DNA of 64,000 bases from Bursaphelenchus xylophilus (Eukaryota; Nematoda; Chromadorea; Rhabditida; Aphelenchoididae). This document shows, piece by piece, positions 1 through 12,100 of the stretch. Both the position numbers and the translations under genes were made by a program. Location: the NCBI GenBank assembly GCA_904066235.2, contig CAJFCV020000006.1, positions 2,790,001-2,854,000 of the forward strand, written 5' to 3'. Position 1 is the stretch's first letter. Each line of letters opens with the position of its first letter. The notes under the pieces are model-generated. The model searched no databases. It was not told where the DNA came from and saw only the letters and a program-made list of their open reading frames with translations.

Positions 1-243
1 GAGGGACCGGATCCAATGGCCAAAAACGTCTCGTTTTGCATCCCGGAAGGGACCAAAATGTCTCCAAAACCTTCCCTTCTCTAAGCCTAAAAACCCCGCT
101 TTTAAGAGCCCGTTTTGAAGGAAAGGGCGCGCTTTTCAAAGCGGAGTTTTTTAGCTTATAGAAAGGAAGTGTTTGGAGTCATTTTGGTCCCTTTCGGAAT
201 GCAAAACGAGACGTTTTTTGCTATTGGATCAGGTCCCTCACTG
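1..243. mobile_element. Palindromic MITE, family C (left end cut by window)
   Basis: The two halves of this stretch are near-perfect reverse complements. The left half reads through 'gagggaccggatccaatgg' and the right half returns 'ggatcaggtccctcactg' before a TA. Related copies lie at 33293, 36141, 39084, 48274 and 49754. They share the core 'gcaaaatggtacgtttt' and end CAGTG...CACTG beside TA, which fits Tc1/mariner-type mobilisation. There is no coding capacity. The left terminus is outside the window. Confidence 0.75.
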
Positions 244-992
244 TAGGGGAAAACTTCCCACAAATGACATTTTTCTGGGACGAAAGTTGGTCATCTTTGA
301 AGCTTTGTAAAAACCGCTATGATAAGCCTGACCACATAAAGAATAAATCCATAAATAGCGTTTTCAACGTACTTTCAGGTGGTATTAGGAGTAGTACCAA
401 AACTTCAATTCTAGCTGTAAATAACGCAAAACTAAAAAATGGCACGGTCATACTTCTACGCCTAAAAGAAAACGGTATGAAACTTGTCATGCTAATATTT
501 ACAAAAAAGTATGACATTTTTTCCTTTTGTCAGTGTCATCTTCCAGCACTTCTAGTGTAAGTTTCGGAGCATCGCCATTTCCGTATTTCCTGGTCCTCAA
601 AAATTTCTAGTCTCTAGTGTGAAAAGTTTTGTTCTTTTCCGGTATTTTCACATCTTTTCCCCACCAAATACGTCATTTCACAAATGTGTCAGCTGGTTTC
701 TTTTTTCAAAAATTTATCGAATATCGATGGTAATAAAGCTTTTATGATGCTCCGAGACGGATCCAATGTAAATAAAGGTGAGCGAAAATAGGCGATAAGC
801 CTGAGGGTGGTCATCTCGAGCCGTTTGCCCATCTCGAAGTGAACCGGTGGATCGCGGTCAACTCAAAAAAAAAGAGCTGGAAGCTCAATCTCGTTTGAGT
901 TTCTTCGATAATTACCGAATTTTTGAAGGGGTTTTCTATGGTAATCATTATTATCTTTCCATTTTTTTTTGGATTTTTACGAAACTTGAGGC
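244..992. other. AT-rich intergenic DNA, no gene seen
   Basis: Short open frames on both strands have no recognisable domain, compositional bias or splice context. I see nothing functional here apart from low-complexity AT-rich sequence. Confidence 0.5.
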
Positions 993-3009
993 ATATAAGA
1001 GCGAAGGAATAAGAATTTTTTCTCGAGCTCGAGAATGGTTGCTGGATTCGCTACCAATTTCAAAAAGTAGCGAAATGATCGATTTGCGACGTGGTCTCGG
1101 TAGCGAATCCTTCTTTTCGCGACCTCCGAAAAAAGTCGGTCGCGAATCGGCGTTTTCGCTACCTCCGCGAGAGAGGAGGTAGCAAAACGGCGTTTTTGCG
1201 ACGGCGCGGAATTGGGAGGTAGCAAATCCGCGGATTTGCGACGTCCCAAATACATATAAACTCCGCCCCCTGAGTTTTGCAGCCAACCACCGCGTTTTGG
1301 CCTTTTTTGACAAAAAAATACCATTTATGGTGAAAAATTTTGCTTGTAAATCGTACATTTACGAAATTATGAAAGAAAAAGTCTTCTTCGTTAAAATATT
1401 TATTAATAAAAGACGTACATTTTCGTATAAAATATGCGTTTTTTACAACATTGTCCAAGCATTGCCGGAGAGTCGATGGATGAAACTGAAGAACATGTTT
1501 TGCCAGATATGGCCGAAGTCGAGGGATGGATCATGGCCGCCAAATTACCTTCCTGGAAATCAAAAGCAATGTAAAATTTCCTTATCATTTTCAGAAAAAA
1601 ACACCTTCATTTACCTCATATTGCATGTGTCTAATCCGAGCATCGAAATGGGCATAGCTTTGAGCAAAAATATGGCCGACGGGAGTGAAATCGGAATTCC
1701 AGGTAATAATTTGTTACCTAAAAACAGAATAAGAATACTTAAATCCAATCTTACCTCCTTTAGCAACTACCACTTGGCCATTCCCTTGTTCGATTTCATT
1801 ATTTCTGCCGCCTGTGTACGATTTATAAGGCTCTTGCCTAGAAAAAAATTGGAAATCTCGTCTAAAATAAAAAAATAATAAAAAAAAAACAACTTACCAT
1901 GGAGTCAAAAAGCCTTTTTTGCCCGCCGATTTCGTCCTCGATGTTTATGGCGATCACCTTGAGCCGGTTTGTCTTCTAATTCAGCTTCTCTGCATCTATT
2001 TGGCCAATTTCAACAAAAAGAAACATAAGAAAACAGGAAAAAAAGAATTTATGAAGTTGCGAATGTTTTCGCGGCCCGTGAAAACGAAATGCCACGCAGT
2101 CCGAGAACGGATTTTAGGTCCAATAACAAGGATGTCCTCGGCGTTATCAATCAAATCAACCGTTTTTAGCCATGGTAAGCTGTTTTGTTATTATTTTTTG
2201 ACTTTAGACGAGATTTCCAATTTTTTTTATATTGTTCATGGCAAGAGTCTTACAAACCGTTTTCAGGAGGCAGAAACAACGAAATCGGACAAGGGAAAAG
2301 CCGTGTGGTAGTTGTTAAAGGAGGTAAGATTTGATTTAAGTATTATTATTCTGTTTTTAGGTAATAAATTGTTGCCTGGAACTCGGTTTCACTCCAGTCG
2401 GCCGTATTTTTGCTCAACATTATGTCCGTTTCGATGCTTGGATTAGACACATGAACTATGAGGTAACAGAAGGCTTTTTTTCTAATCAGAAGGAAATTTA
2501 TATTGATTTCGATTTCCAGAAAGATCTGTAAGCGGCCATGTTCTTCAACCCCATCCATCGACTATTCGGCCGTATTTAGACAATATTGTGGAAACCCCGC
2601 ATATTTTACATGAAAACGTACGTCTTTTATTAATAAATAATATAACGATGAAGAGGGACGTTTTTATTATTCATAATTTCGTAAATGTACGATTTATCAG
2701 CTAAGTTTTTCACCCTAAACGGTGTTTTTCCGTCAAAAAAGCCAAAACGTGATGGCTGAAAAATTGAGGGGGCGGGGCTTTTTTGGGACGTCGCAAATCC
2801 ATGGATTTGCTACCTGCCAATTTTGCGCCGTCGCAAAAGGGCCGATTTGCTACCTCCCAATTTTGCGCCGTCGCAAAATGGCCGATTTGCTTCCGACGTC
2901 TTTTTTGGAGGTTGCAAATTGAGGTTTCCGCTACTTTTCGAAATTGGTAGCGAATCCAGCAAACATTATCGAGCTCGAGAAAAAATTCTTATTCCTTCGC
3001 TCTTATATT
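993..3009. mobile_element. 2 kb foldback element with exon-like sequence in both arms
   Basis: The outer ends are inverted copies: 'atataagagcgaaggaata' near 993 returns as its complement ending near 3009. The inversion continues inward in patches, for example 'gctggattcgctaccaat' near 1042 against its complement near 2945. Both arms also hold a diverged exon-like stretch, at 1595-1700 (+) and 2360-2480 (-). Each translates to a peptide around 'HVSNPSIE' and is bordered by splice-like ttttcag and gtaata signals. No transposase is recognisable. The exact termini and target duplication are uncertain. Confidence 0.6.
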
Positions 3010-3123
3010 AAGAGTCATGCATATTTTCGAAGGTCTAGGGGAGCTTTTTACCGTCCTTTGCAACAACTATCAAGATGGAATTTTTGTTGCAAAAAACTGA
3101 AATTTTTCGGTACTATTTTGGGC

Positions 3124-3282
3124 TATCAGTCTGTCGGGAAAATAATGAGTACAATGCCGCTGCGCTGATCGCGCCACTGAAGAAAAAAATTTTTTGATTT
3201 TGCCGCGATACATTTCATTTTCTCGGCGGCGATGCGATTTTCAGTGCGACAAAGTCCTCATTATTTTCCCGACAGACTGATA
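3124..3282. mobile_element. Short palindromic MITE, family B
   Basis: About 160 bp framed by 'tatcagtctgtcgggaaaat' and its reverse complement, with the family's internal 'gccgcgatacatttcatttt' segment. Other copies occur at 29611, 29971, 31567, 34521, 42475, 43824, 48941 and 50260. They are non-coding and hairpin-forming. Confidence 0.75.
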
Positions 3283-4292
3283 GCTCAAAAAAGTATCGAA
3301 AAATTTCAGTTTTTTACAGTGAAAATTTCATATCTTTTTCAACGTGTGAAGTACAACTCCACAAAAATCAATTATTTTTTCCACCAAAAATTCGCAAATA
3401 CATGGCCAAAAACTTGTTTATTCTCTGACCGACTTTCCTCATTTTCCATAGTCTATTGTCTCCAAGGATTGTTGAATGTTTTGGCTTTCAAAAAAATTTG
3501 ATGGCGAGAGACTATGAAAAATTATGAGGGATGAAGAGAGAAAAAACGTTTTTCTTTCGTATCTTTGCAAATTTCGCGCGGAAAAAAGTGATTTTTTGTC
3601 GAAACATTGTCTTACCCATGTCAAGCAAGATATCCAATTTTTCATCACAACAAGTGGTAAAAAATCGATTTTTTTAGCATTTTTCACAAGAAAAATTTGG
3701 TTCTTTCTGCAACATTCGAGCTATAAACCTCAAAAAAAATTTTTTTGAAATTTTACTCCCTCTTTTTACAAAGTTTCATCAACACCTTATCGTCGATTTC
3801 GACTGTTCTTTATTTCCATTTTTATCTTCTCCATCCTTCTGAATGCTGAAAATGACATTAAGAAATGGACTGTTTCTTCGGGCAATTTTTTGGTTCGTCT
3901 GTTCGAAATCGGGAGAGAAAATGTTTTGGGGGCTGAATCACAGCCATTTTTAGCTGAATTTTCTTCTCCTGACTTTATCTCCAGCAATCGCACTGCGATT
4001 TCTGGAGGCGTTTTGGGAGTGTTGGCGTTTTATTCCTTGGGATTTGTACCTTATGATCGCAAATTCAATATATAGAAAATAAAAGGGCGCTTTGTGTAAA
4101 TCATCGAGTTTTTTAGATCGAAAGTTTAAAAAAATGTGTAACTTTTTGCGAATTTTAGTATGGTAGCGTGGAAAGTTACACACCCATTTCTACTGTAGAG
4201 AGCAATGTTTCCGCAAAAACATATTTTTTCACCACGAAACTGTCAAAGATGCAGCCAAAAAGCGTTCTTGTCTCTGACCGCACGCGACGTTT
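3283..4292. other. Gene-free AT-rich stretch
   Basis: No convincing exon is seen. The right end (from about 4150) is a diverged fragment of repeat family A, with the 'gtagagagcaatgtttccgc' type of core, interrupted by the younger copy at 4293. Confidence 0.45.
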
Positions 4293-4735
4293 ACAGGGGA
4301 AGTACTCCAAGTGCGACGCGCAGATTTTGATGAAACTTGGCACAAATTTAGAATAACCTTTTCATGCGAGAATCCTAGCTCGCGCTTTGCAGAAACTACC
4401 GAGATTCTTAGATCGAAAGTCGGAGAAAATTTAGGACTTTTTGCCGAATTTCGGCACGAAAAGTTTCATGCCTACTTCAACCGTAAAGGATAATGTTTCT
4501 ACAAGAAATCAAATTTTTTCGCACGAAACTGCCAAAGTTATGGCCAAAAAGCGCTCTTCTTTCTGACCGCTCTCCACGTTTAACGTGCTCTCTCGACAGC
4601 AAAAATCGTTCGATATCTCGGCGGCGCCCGCAAAGCGGGAGCTAAAACTTTCAGGAATTGATATTTGGTCCATACCCGACGTGTGTGCAAAATTTAAAGA
4701 AAATCTGAGCGTCGCACTTGGAGTACTTCCCCTGT
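4293..4735. mobile_element. MITE family A, full copy
   Basis: About 440 bp with inverted ends 'acaggggaagtactccaag' and its complement, the latter ending 'cttcccctgt'. The arms are only partly complementary internally. Near-identical copies lie at 23176, 24550 and 51461, and many eroded relatives are scattered through the window. The internal 'ccgctctccacgtttaacg' segment is characteristic. It is non-coding. Confidence 0.75.
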
Positions 4736-5273
4736 TAGCAAGCACCTCAAGAGATTCCCTTTTAAAAAAATTTTAGTCCCAAAAACCAGCCAAATGTCAA
4801 ACCATCAATTTTCAGTCCATCATCTTAATACGACCTTTATTTTCTCGTTCTGAATCTCGATTACTAATCATTTTTCTCTTCATCTATTTTTTGATATACT
4901 CTTCTTATTTTTACTATACAATTTGTGGCTTCAGTTTTTCTCGAGCACCATGAACATTCGCCAAAAAAAACTGTCTTGGGAAACTTTCCAATAAATGCGA
5001 TATGCAAATTTCGGCGCCCATAAAATCCCCACCCTCAAAGTTGAGTCCACTCTTCTCACCGCGTTTTATTTACATAACGGCTTTTCGCAACGAACGCGAT
5101 GTTTTTACGTGCCATACCTGACGAAGGGATGGGGGTCTAATCTGGAGAGGGGAGATCGGTGCCTTTATTGATACCCAGCCAAATAAATTGGGGTCACACA
5201 TTTAATGTTTTTGTTCGATCCGCAAGAAAATCTGTTTGCAAAGTGATTTACAAATTTTTTGTTGTTTAGAATA
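4736..5273. other. Intergenic, nothing recognised
   Basis: Unique-looking sequence, less repetitive than its surroundings between about 4990 and 5230. I see no splice-bounded exon, RNA gene or repeat. Confidence 0.4.
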
Positions 5274-5785
5274 CAGTGGAAAGTCTGTACAACGAAACGC
5301 AAGGAATCATAAAATATTTGTTATAGAAGGGTATCCTTGTACCGAGTTTCATTTTGCCCTAAAATTGACTCTTGAGACTTCTGAAATTGTTTGTTACAGA
5401 CAGGCTTCGTTGTACGGAGTTTGCGGCACAGAGAGCTCCTTAAATGAAACTAGCGGGATCTTGGCATTTTATGTACCTACTTGTCCGTTCGTAAAGTCGC
5501 TGGAGTAATTATTGTGACATGCACTGTGCGAAAACCAAAGTTTACTTTGCACCACTGACTTTACAATCGGACGAGTAACTAGATAAAATGCCAAGTTTCG
5601 GCCGGTTTCATTCAAGGGGCTCTGTGTATAGAAAACTCCCGCGCAACGAAACCTGTCTATAACAAACAATTTCAGAAGTCCCTAGAGTCAATTTTAGGGC
5701 AAAATGAAACCCCGAACAAGGCAACCCTTCTATAACAAATATATTTTTTTGAATTCTTCCGATTCGCTGTATAGAGGCTCCACTG
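5274..5785. mobile_element. TA-flanked foldback MITE, family E
   Basis: The ends are CAGTGGAAAG...CTCCACTG, each beside a TA, with arms of roughly 250 bp. Paired landmarks are 'ttgttatagaagggtatcc' against 'cccttctataacaaat', and 'gttgtacggagttt' against its counterpart near 5640. A decayed relative lies at about 40370-40540. It is non-coding; the TA flanks suggest mobilisation by a Tc1/mariner transposase. Confidence 0.7.
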
Positions 5786-5888
5786 TATTTTGACAAATTT
5801 CGACAAAACAAAAAATCGATGGCTTCTGCAAAGTGGAGGCCAAATATTTGGCATGTCTTTAAAAATTTTGGGGCTAAGGTAGTACAAC

Positions 5889-6085
5889 CTCCCAGTCCAG
5901 TCGAATGAGATGTTACATTCATGATGTTGCTTGTTCTTTGAACACTGTTGCCAATTTCCCGATGGGTCCGTAATCCGCAGAGGACTTCGGTGTATTCTTT
6001 GGATGTCTTGGTCCTGGTTATCAAGCGTTTGTTGGTTACTCGATCCTGTTTCTTCCCATCCGAGCTCAAACTTGGGTTAATAAGC
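5889..6085 (-). CDS. Candidate isolated exon, unknown protein
   Basis: On the minus strand a 197-base stretch is bordered by an acceptor-like 'ttggcatacag' and a donor-like 'gttgtac'. It is open in the frame beginning LINPSLSS, which is rich in Lys, Arg, Thr and Ser. Base composition is less AT-biased than its surroundings. I do not recognise the family. No partner exon was identified, although the G/C-rich block at 6180-6480 upstream on this strand could be a promoter or 5' exon. It could equally be a captured gene fragment, since it abuts the foldback ending at 5785. Confidence 0.3.
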
Positions 6086-6119
6086 CTGTATGCCAAGTTT
6101 CATTAAAATCCGCGAATTT

Positions 6120-6600
6120 TAATTTTCAGACTTGCTCAAACCTTCTCATCCACCGCCATATGAGATTATAAGATTTTCCGCTGTAACTACCGCAACCCTC
6201 ACCCCCATTATCTCTGTTATCGACCTCCACCTTCCATCTGGCCTCCTCCTCCTCCTCTTATCCCACCGAGAGATCGAGGCGATTCGCAGCGGAATCTTCT
6301 CGATCTCTGGCACTTTTCCTTTCGTTTGGCACGGAAACGCGGCGCTCTTCAGCGCCTCTTTTCGTGCGCGTCCATTGCCAACTGCTTTCGAAATACGACC
6401 GGCGTTTTTATCGGTAGTGCGGGCAGAAGCGCAGAGGGGATCAATGGCGGCGATCTGGCTGGGGGAATGGGATGTTTTGGGAGGGAAATTCAGCGAAATT
6501 TATGGGTGTCCCGAAGAAAGTTGTTTTTTGGGATTTTTGGAAGTAAAATATGCAAAAAATGGGTGTTTTCTAAGATTTACTATCTGAAAAATCTCTGAAA
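6120..6600. other. G/C-rich block of unknown function
   Basis: Compositionally unlike its AT-rich surroundings: pyrimidine-rich on + ('ctcctcctcctcctctta') and CpG-containing around 6330-6430. Open frames exist on both strands but none has a recognisable domain or good splice borders. It may be a promoter or first-exon region for a minus-strand gene (see 5889-6085). This is inference. Confidence 0.3.
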
Positions 6601-6817
6601 ATGAAGTAAAGTTCTTTTTTCCACAGCTTTTGATAATTTGGGCATAAGTTTATACCAAAAATCCCAAAAAAGTGATCATTCCAGCTCATTTTCCCCTCAA
6701 AATACCTAAATTTTGCGTGCTAACACACTATTTAGCCGTAAAATTTCTTTAAATCAACTTTTCCCAGCCATAAATCATCTCTTTTTACTCATACTAACCT
6801 CGCGCGCCAATAATTTT

Positions 6818-7055
6818 TTGAATTTCCCCGAAATTTCCCAATTTTTCAAGAATTCCAAAAAATCCGTCATGATGACAAGTTTATGACCCTTTTTTGAGCT
6901 TTTCATATATTTTTGCCAAACATGAGAAAGGATTTTAGTGGGCTTTACGTATTTTACAACACGTTTTCTGATCATGACCATTTATTCCTGGTCATTAAAA
7001 GCGTCGCGATGACGGATTTTCTGGATTTTCTGGAAATTACCGTCAACGGTTTGGC
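6818..7055. mobile_element. Small inverted repeat related to the innexin-intron foldback
   Basis: 'ccaaaaaatccgtcatgatg' near 6855 is inverted as 'gatgacggattttctgg' near 7010. The same 'atccgtcat' terminal motif frames the foldback in innexin intron 3 (10413-11236). It is non-coding, and the edges are approximate. Confidence 0.4.
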
Positions 7056-7802
7056 CGAAATTACAACCAAAATTGGAAAAAAAAGCTCGGATTTTATCGT
7101 TTTATACCTAAAAATACGTTTTTTCATGGCCAGACTGACCTTTTTCGTAATTCCCCTTCCGATTGCATAAGGTCCTTTCTATTTTTTTTATTCCACCGCC
7201 TTTTTGGAACGGTCCCGACTTGTACTGCAAGTAGAGAGCCTTTCCCCCCTCTTCCTCGCGCTCTCAGGGGTCAAGAGCTCGGCCGGACTGTCCATTTTCG
7301 TCGCGCGACGAACGCTTTTCTCTGACCAAATGCGGAGCTTTCCCCGCCAGCCTTCTTCTGTCCAAATCCACCGTTTTGCAAGGAACAGAAGAGTAATTTG
7401 GGTGGGAACAAGCTGTAATTAGAGTTAGAGGACTGTTTGAAGAGGGTTTCCACTGTAATTCCTATTGGTTTTTTGATTTTGGGATATAAGTTATATTATT
7501 TTAGGTAACAAAGTTGAAATTTTTGGTTTTAAATTTGTTTTTTTTTTGTGGAATAATGGATAGTTAGATTTAAAATTCTATTTAAAAACATTTTTCAACT
7601 ATTTGACAGCTTTATTTTGCGTTTTGCTTTGGTTTAGACATCAAGTTATATTATTTTAGGTAACAAAATTCAAATTTTGTTATTTTTTTAGATAATAACT
7701 GATCTTCGTACAATGCAAGGACTATATATAAATTGTTTATGACTTGCCTGGCCCCTTTTTGCTATTTTTGAGTTATTTTAGGCACAAAATTATGTTATTA
7801 TA

Positions 7803-9052
7803 CACAGGGGACTCGGATTTACTTATATGTACGCCTTTTTTACTTATATGAAATTGAAGTTTATATAAGTAAATAAACGTACATATAAGTAAATAATCGT
7901 ACATATAAGTAATTCTGAAATTACTTATATGTAAACTTTATTTTCGGCGCTCCACAAATTTACTTATATTTACAAATAAGGATTTTTTACTTATATTTAC
8001 CAATAAGGATATTTATGCACAGTGCAGATTATATTATAAACGTTTATTTTGATTCTCAAAAACAACAAATACATGTGGATAACGCATCTTGTGTGCTCCG
8101 GGTAGTTTTCTCATCTGTTTTTGTCCTTATGAGGCATCAATTGCTTGCTTTCGAGATCTTCTATGGGGACTTCTGCGTCTGCATTCACTGAAAATAGTAA
8201 CAAATAAAGAAGATAAGGTCGTTCGACGACATTTACTATAAGCCCTTCTCAATTGTTTGTGCTTCTCCACCCCGAAAAATTAGTTTTCGGTTCACCAAGT
8301 TTGTAAATGAAATTTCGAGACACTAAGTTTTTCATGTTGTACTAGGTCCAGGTGAATATTCTCAACATACCTGAATCATCCGAGTGCCATTTTTCCGGGG
8401 TCGTGTGTATTGTCCATTTACTACCCTCCACGACCAATTTTTTGATAATCTGAAACCTAGAGGCTTCACCTGGACCTAGTACAACATAGCAAAACTATGT
8501 CTGGAAAAATCTTTGGATTTATGAAATGTGAAAGCAGTTTAAAAAAACACCTACCAAGTTTGAGCAAACAATTCTTCATCCAAATTCCTGCCTCATAGTG
8601 CTTGTTTATAGATTTTTTGGAACTGCGTGAAGTTTGACGCTCCGTGCTCTGGAAGGTTCTCACGTTCGCGACTTTTGATCTGAGTACTCTGTTCTCCTGT
8701 AAAAGAAAAAAAACTGACTACAAGCATCTTACTTTATTCGGTCCGAGGTTGAGATACGTTCTTTGGCGCTCCAAAAACTTAGAATTTTTCCAAGTCCGGC
8801 CAACGCGTGCAGAAACCAAAAAGCGTCTTTGACGCTCAAAAGTTTTCTTTTCGAGGCTCATATATGTACATATAAGTAAAAATGAACGAGCTCCGCCGTT
8901 TTTTACATATAAGTTCCGCTATTTGTAAATATAAGTAAATAAACGTAAATATAAGTAAAAATAAATAAGCCCCGCCTTTTTTGACTTATATGTAAGTTAT
9001 TGGTAAATATAAGTAAAAAATTTTACTTATAAGTAAATCCGAGTCCCCTGTG
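7803..9052. mobile_element. 1.25 kb TA-flanked element with long terminal inverted repeats
   Basis: The termini are exact inverted copies of 'cacaggggactcggatttac' extending 25 bases, each flanked by TA (7801-7802 and 9053-9054). Subterminal zones at 7820-8020 and 8850-9050 are packed with variants of 'acttatatgtaa' and 'acttatatttac', in inverted orientation between the two ends. Inside are three minus-strand exon-like segments (annotated separately) and a second inverted pair, 'tgttgtactaggtccaggtg', at 8334 and 8465. TA duplication plus inverted ends fits Tc1/mariner-type mobilisation, but no DDE transposase is visible. Confidence 0.8.
8111..8696 (-). CDS. Possible three-exon ORF inside the TA-flanked element
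   Basis: On the minus strand there are three splice-bounded segments: 8555-8696 (acceptor tttacag, donor gtaggtg), 8371-8449 (acceptor gtttcag, donor gtatgttg) and 8111-8187 (acceptor attttcag, then a stop at 8111-8113). Exons two and three join in phase, reading IIKKLVVEGSKW ... HSDD then ADAEVPIEDLESKQ and a stop. Exon one does not join in frame as drawn, so it is either mis-bounded or decayed. The family is not recognised. It could be an element-encoded accessory protein or a captured host gene tail. Confidence 0.35.
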
Positions 9053-9162
9053 TAGGTAATAAATTAAAACGTTTCCAAATTTTTTCTTTTATTTTTTCTG
9101 TAATTTTACATTTCCGACTTGTAACTGCCATTTAGTCTCTGTTGACATCTTTTTACCTTATT

Positions 9163-9169
9163 TTTTCAG
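9163..9169 (+). promoter_or_regulatory. Probable trans-splice acceptor of the innexin
   Basis: The sequence 'ttttttcag' ends 14 bases before the innexin ATG, the usual position of a nematode spliced-leader acceptor. A conventional 5' UTR intron cannot be excluded, because no upstream donor was searched for systematically. Confidence 0.55.
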
Positions 9170-9183
9170 CATTCCACCCCAAG

Positions 9184-12100
9184 ATGTTAGGTATTCCATT
9201 CGTGAATACCTACATCAAGAACGTGAAAGTCCAACCCGTTGCGGACTCCGTCGACTGGCTCAACTACTATGTCAGTGCGCTGTTGTTGATTTGCTGTTCA
9301 TTGGCCATTTCTGCCAAGCAGTATTTCGGCTCGCCGATCCAGTGTTGGGTGCCCATGGAGTTTAAAGGTGGCTGGGAAAAATACGCCGAGGACTATTGTT
9401 TCATCGCGAATTCCTACTATGTTCCGATGGACGATGAGATTCCCAAGGACCTGGAGGCTCGTCAAGACCAAATCACGTATTATCGAGTAAGTTTGGGACG
9501 TTTTATACGATGAAACATTTCTGGAGGCTAATTTTTGTGATTTTTCTGAAAAAAATCAATTTTTCTCGCAAAAAATTGGTGGAAAAGTTTACACAGAACT
9601 TCCTTATTAAATTACCAACTGTAAATTATCTGTTTTCAGTGGGTACCGATCGTTTTGGCCCTTCAATCCATCCTTTTTTGGCTTCCAAACTACTTGTGGA
9701 ACAACATCCACAAACAAACCGCCATTCATCCGAGAGCACTGGTAGATGATGCTCGGCAAATCGTTATCCTCACTGGGCAGGATCGCGAGAGGGAAATCGA
9801 CAACTTGGCAAGGTATATTGCCGATGCTTTGAGTGCTTTCGCACCAGCAAATAAAGGGGTAAGTTGATGATTTTTTGGTGGAAAATTGAAGGAAAAATGA
9901 TGGTTTTAGATATTTTATAGATCTTGGAGACAATTCAGATTAGTTTAAAATATGTTGACGACTTCCTGGTACACCTTTTGACCATTTTTGTCTAGTGTAA
10001 TATATATATTTTTTTTAAAGAGCTCTAAAATAATCTAATTCATTCTGAATTAGATATACAGTGTTTTATTATGACGTTTTATGATATAAACTTTAAGAAA
10101 ATCTTTCAATTTGAATCAAAAATAATGTAATTTATCCCATAGCCACCTAAAGTAATATAAAATTTGTAGAAACTTGCCCGTTCCGGATTCAATGCGGCAA
10201 TTTTGTACTTGCTCATGAAGTTCTTATACGTTGTCAACGCCGTTGGTCAACTCGTGATGCTGAATTATTTCCTCGGAGGAGAATATTTTTCGTGGGGATT
10301 CGAGACGATGAAGGATGTGATCCGAGGCGAAGAATGGAAGGAATCCGAGGTGTTTCCTCGAGTTATTATGTGCGATTTCTCGGTAAGTAATTTGGGCTGG
10401 ATTTTGGGCGAAATGAACGAGTTTTGTGGAAATTTCCAAAAAATCCGTCATCATGACATGTATAATTTTGCAAAATTTGTCATAGTGATTATTGGGAATG
10501 AATGAGTGGTGGTAAAATACGTGCTCATAAATTTTTTTGCAAAGAAATTTGCTCATTTATATGGTGTTTGATACCAGGATGACGTATTTTCTGGACTTTT
10601 GAAGTTTTGAGATTTTTGGTTTTTTTGGGTGAGATTTGGCCCTCGGGAACTGGGACGATTGGGAAAAAAGACGATTGGGAAACCGAAAAGTGTTATTTTT
10701 CTTCGATGCAAGTGCCAAAATTAGGATAAGGGGGTTCGATGGTGCTGCTTTCAAATAAAAAAAAATGAATAAGATTTTCGTAATCAGCAAGGTCGAAGCC
10801 CTCAAACCGAGTATTTGCGAAAAAATTCAAAAAAATTACTACTTTACAGTACTACTTAAGGAAAAAAGTAACTATCAAAAAAATGAATGTCATTTTCAAA
10901 ATCAGAACCCTCGATTATCATAATTTCGGCACTTGCGTCGAAGAAAAACAATACTTTTCGGTTTCCCTAATCGTCTTTTTTCCCAATCGTCCCAGTTCCC
11001 GATGGTCAAATCTCACTCAAAAAAACCAAAAATTTCAAAACTTCAAAGTTCCAGAAAATCCGTCATCCTGGTATCAAACACCATATAAATGAGCGAATTT
11101 CATAGCATAAAAATTTATGAGCGCGTATTTTACCACCACTCACTCATTCGCAATAATCACTGTGACGAATTTTTCAAAATTAAACATGTCATGATGACGG
11201 ATTTTTTGGAAATTTCCACAAAATTCGTTCATTCTTCCAACTCCAAACCCTCGAGGGCTTCAAAACAAATTTTGAATTCAGATTCGCCGCTTGGCCAACA
11301 TTCAACGGCACTCGGTGCAATGCGTGATCATGATGAATATGATCAACGAAAAGCTCTACTTCTTCCTCTACTGGTGGCTCCTGTTCGTCGCCATCGTAAC
11401 CGCCGTCAACTTCTTCTACTACCTGTTCACAATGCTGTTCCCCTCATGCCGCGTCCGCTTCATCCGCTCCAACATTAACCTCAATGACCTGGCCAACATG
11501 GGCCTGGGACGGGGCGATATCGAACGATTTGTGGTCGACTTTTTGCACTGCGACGGAGTACTTGTCTTGCATTTTATTCGCCGACACATTGGCGGCAGAA
11601 TCACGTATGATCTGATGAACCAGTTGGTCCGAATTTTTTGGCATGAAGCCGGTTCTCAGACCCCCTCCAAAGCCTCGGACCGATCTCATGAACCGTTGTT
11701 GAGGGGAAGCGCGTATAGGAGAAATATTGCCGGAGATTATAAGGTAAGCTTTGGGGAATTTGGTTGGTTTTTGAGGTGATTTTTTGACATAAAATTTGGA
11801 GATGGTCATGGATAATATAATTTTTTTTTTGTTTTTTTTTTCTTTTTTTTTTTTTTGAATCTGGAAGAGTTTGCTTTTTTGAGTCCAAAAAATTGAAAAA
11901 AAAAAGATTTTGTGAGTCTTCCGAATAATTTGCAAAATTTTTTGTTAAATTTTATTTTTTTGAATTTTAAAATATTTTTAAATCTAAATAATTTTTTTAT
12001 GTCTTCCCAGGTGTAAAAAAAAATTTGGATCAAAAAATTTTTTGGAATTTTTTCGAAAAAAATCACAATTTTTTTCAACTGACGATTTTTCGCTGTTTTA

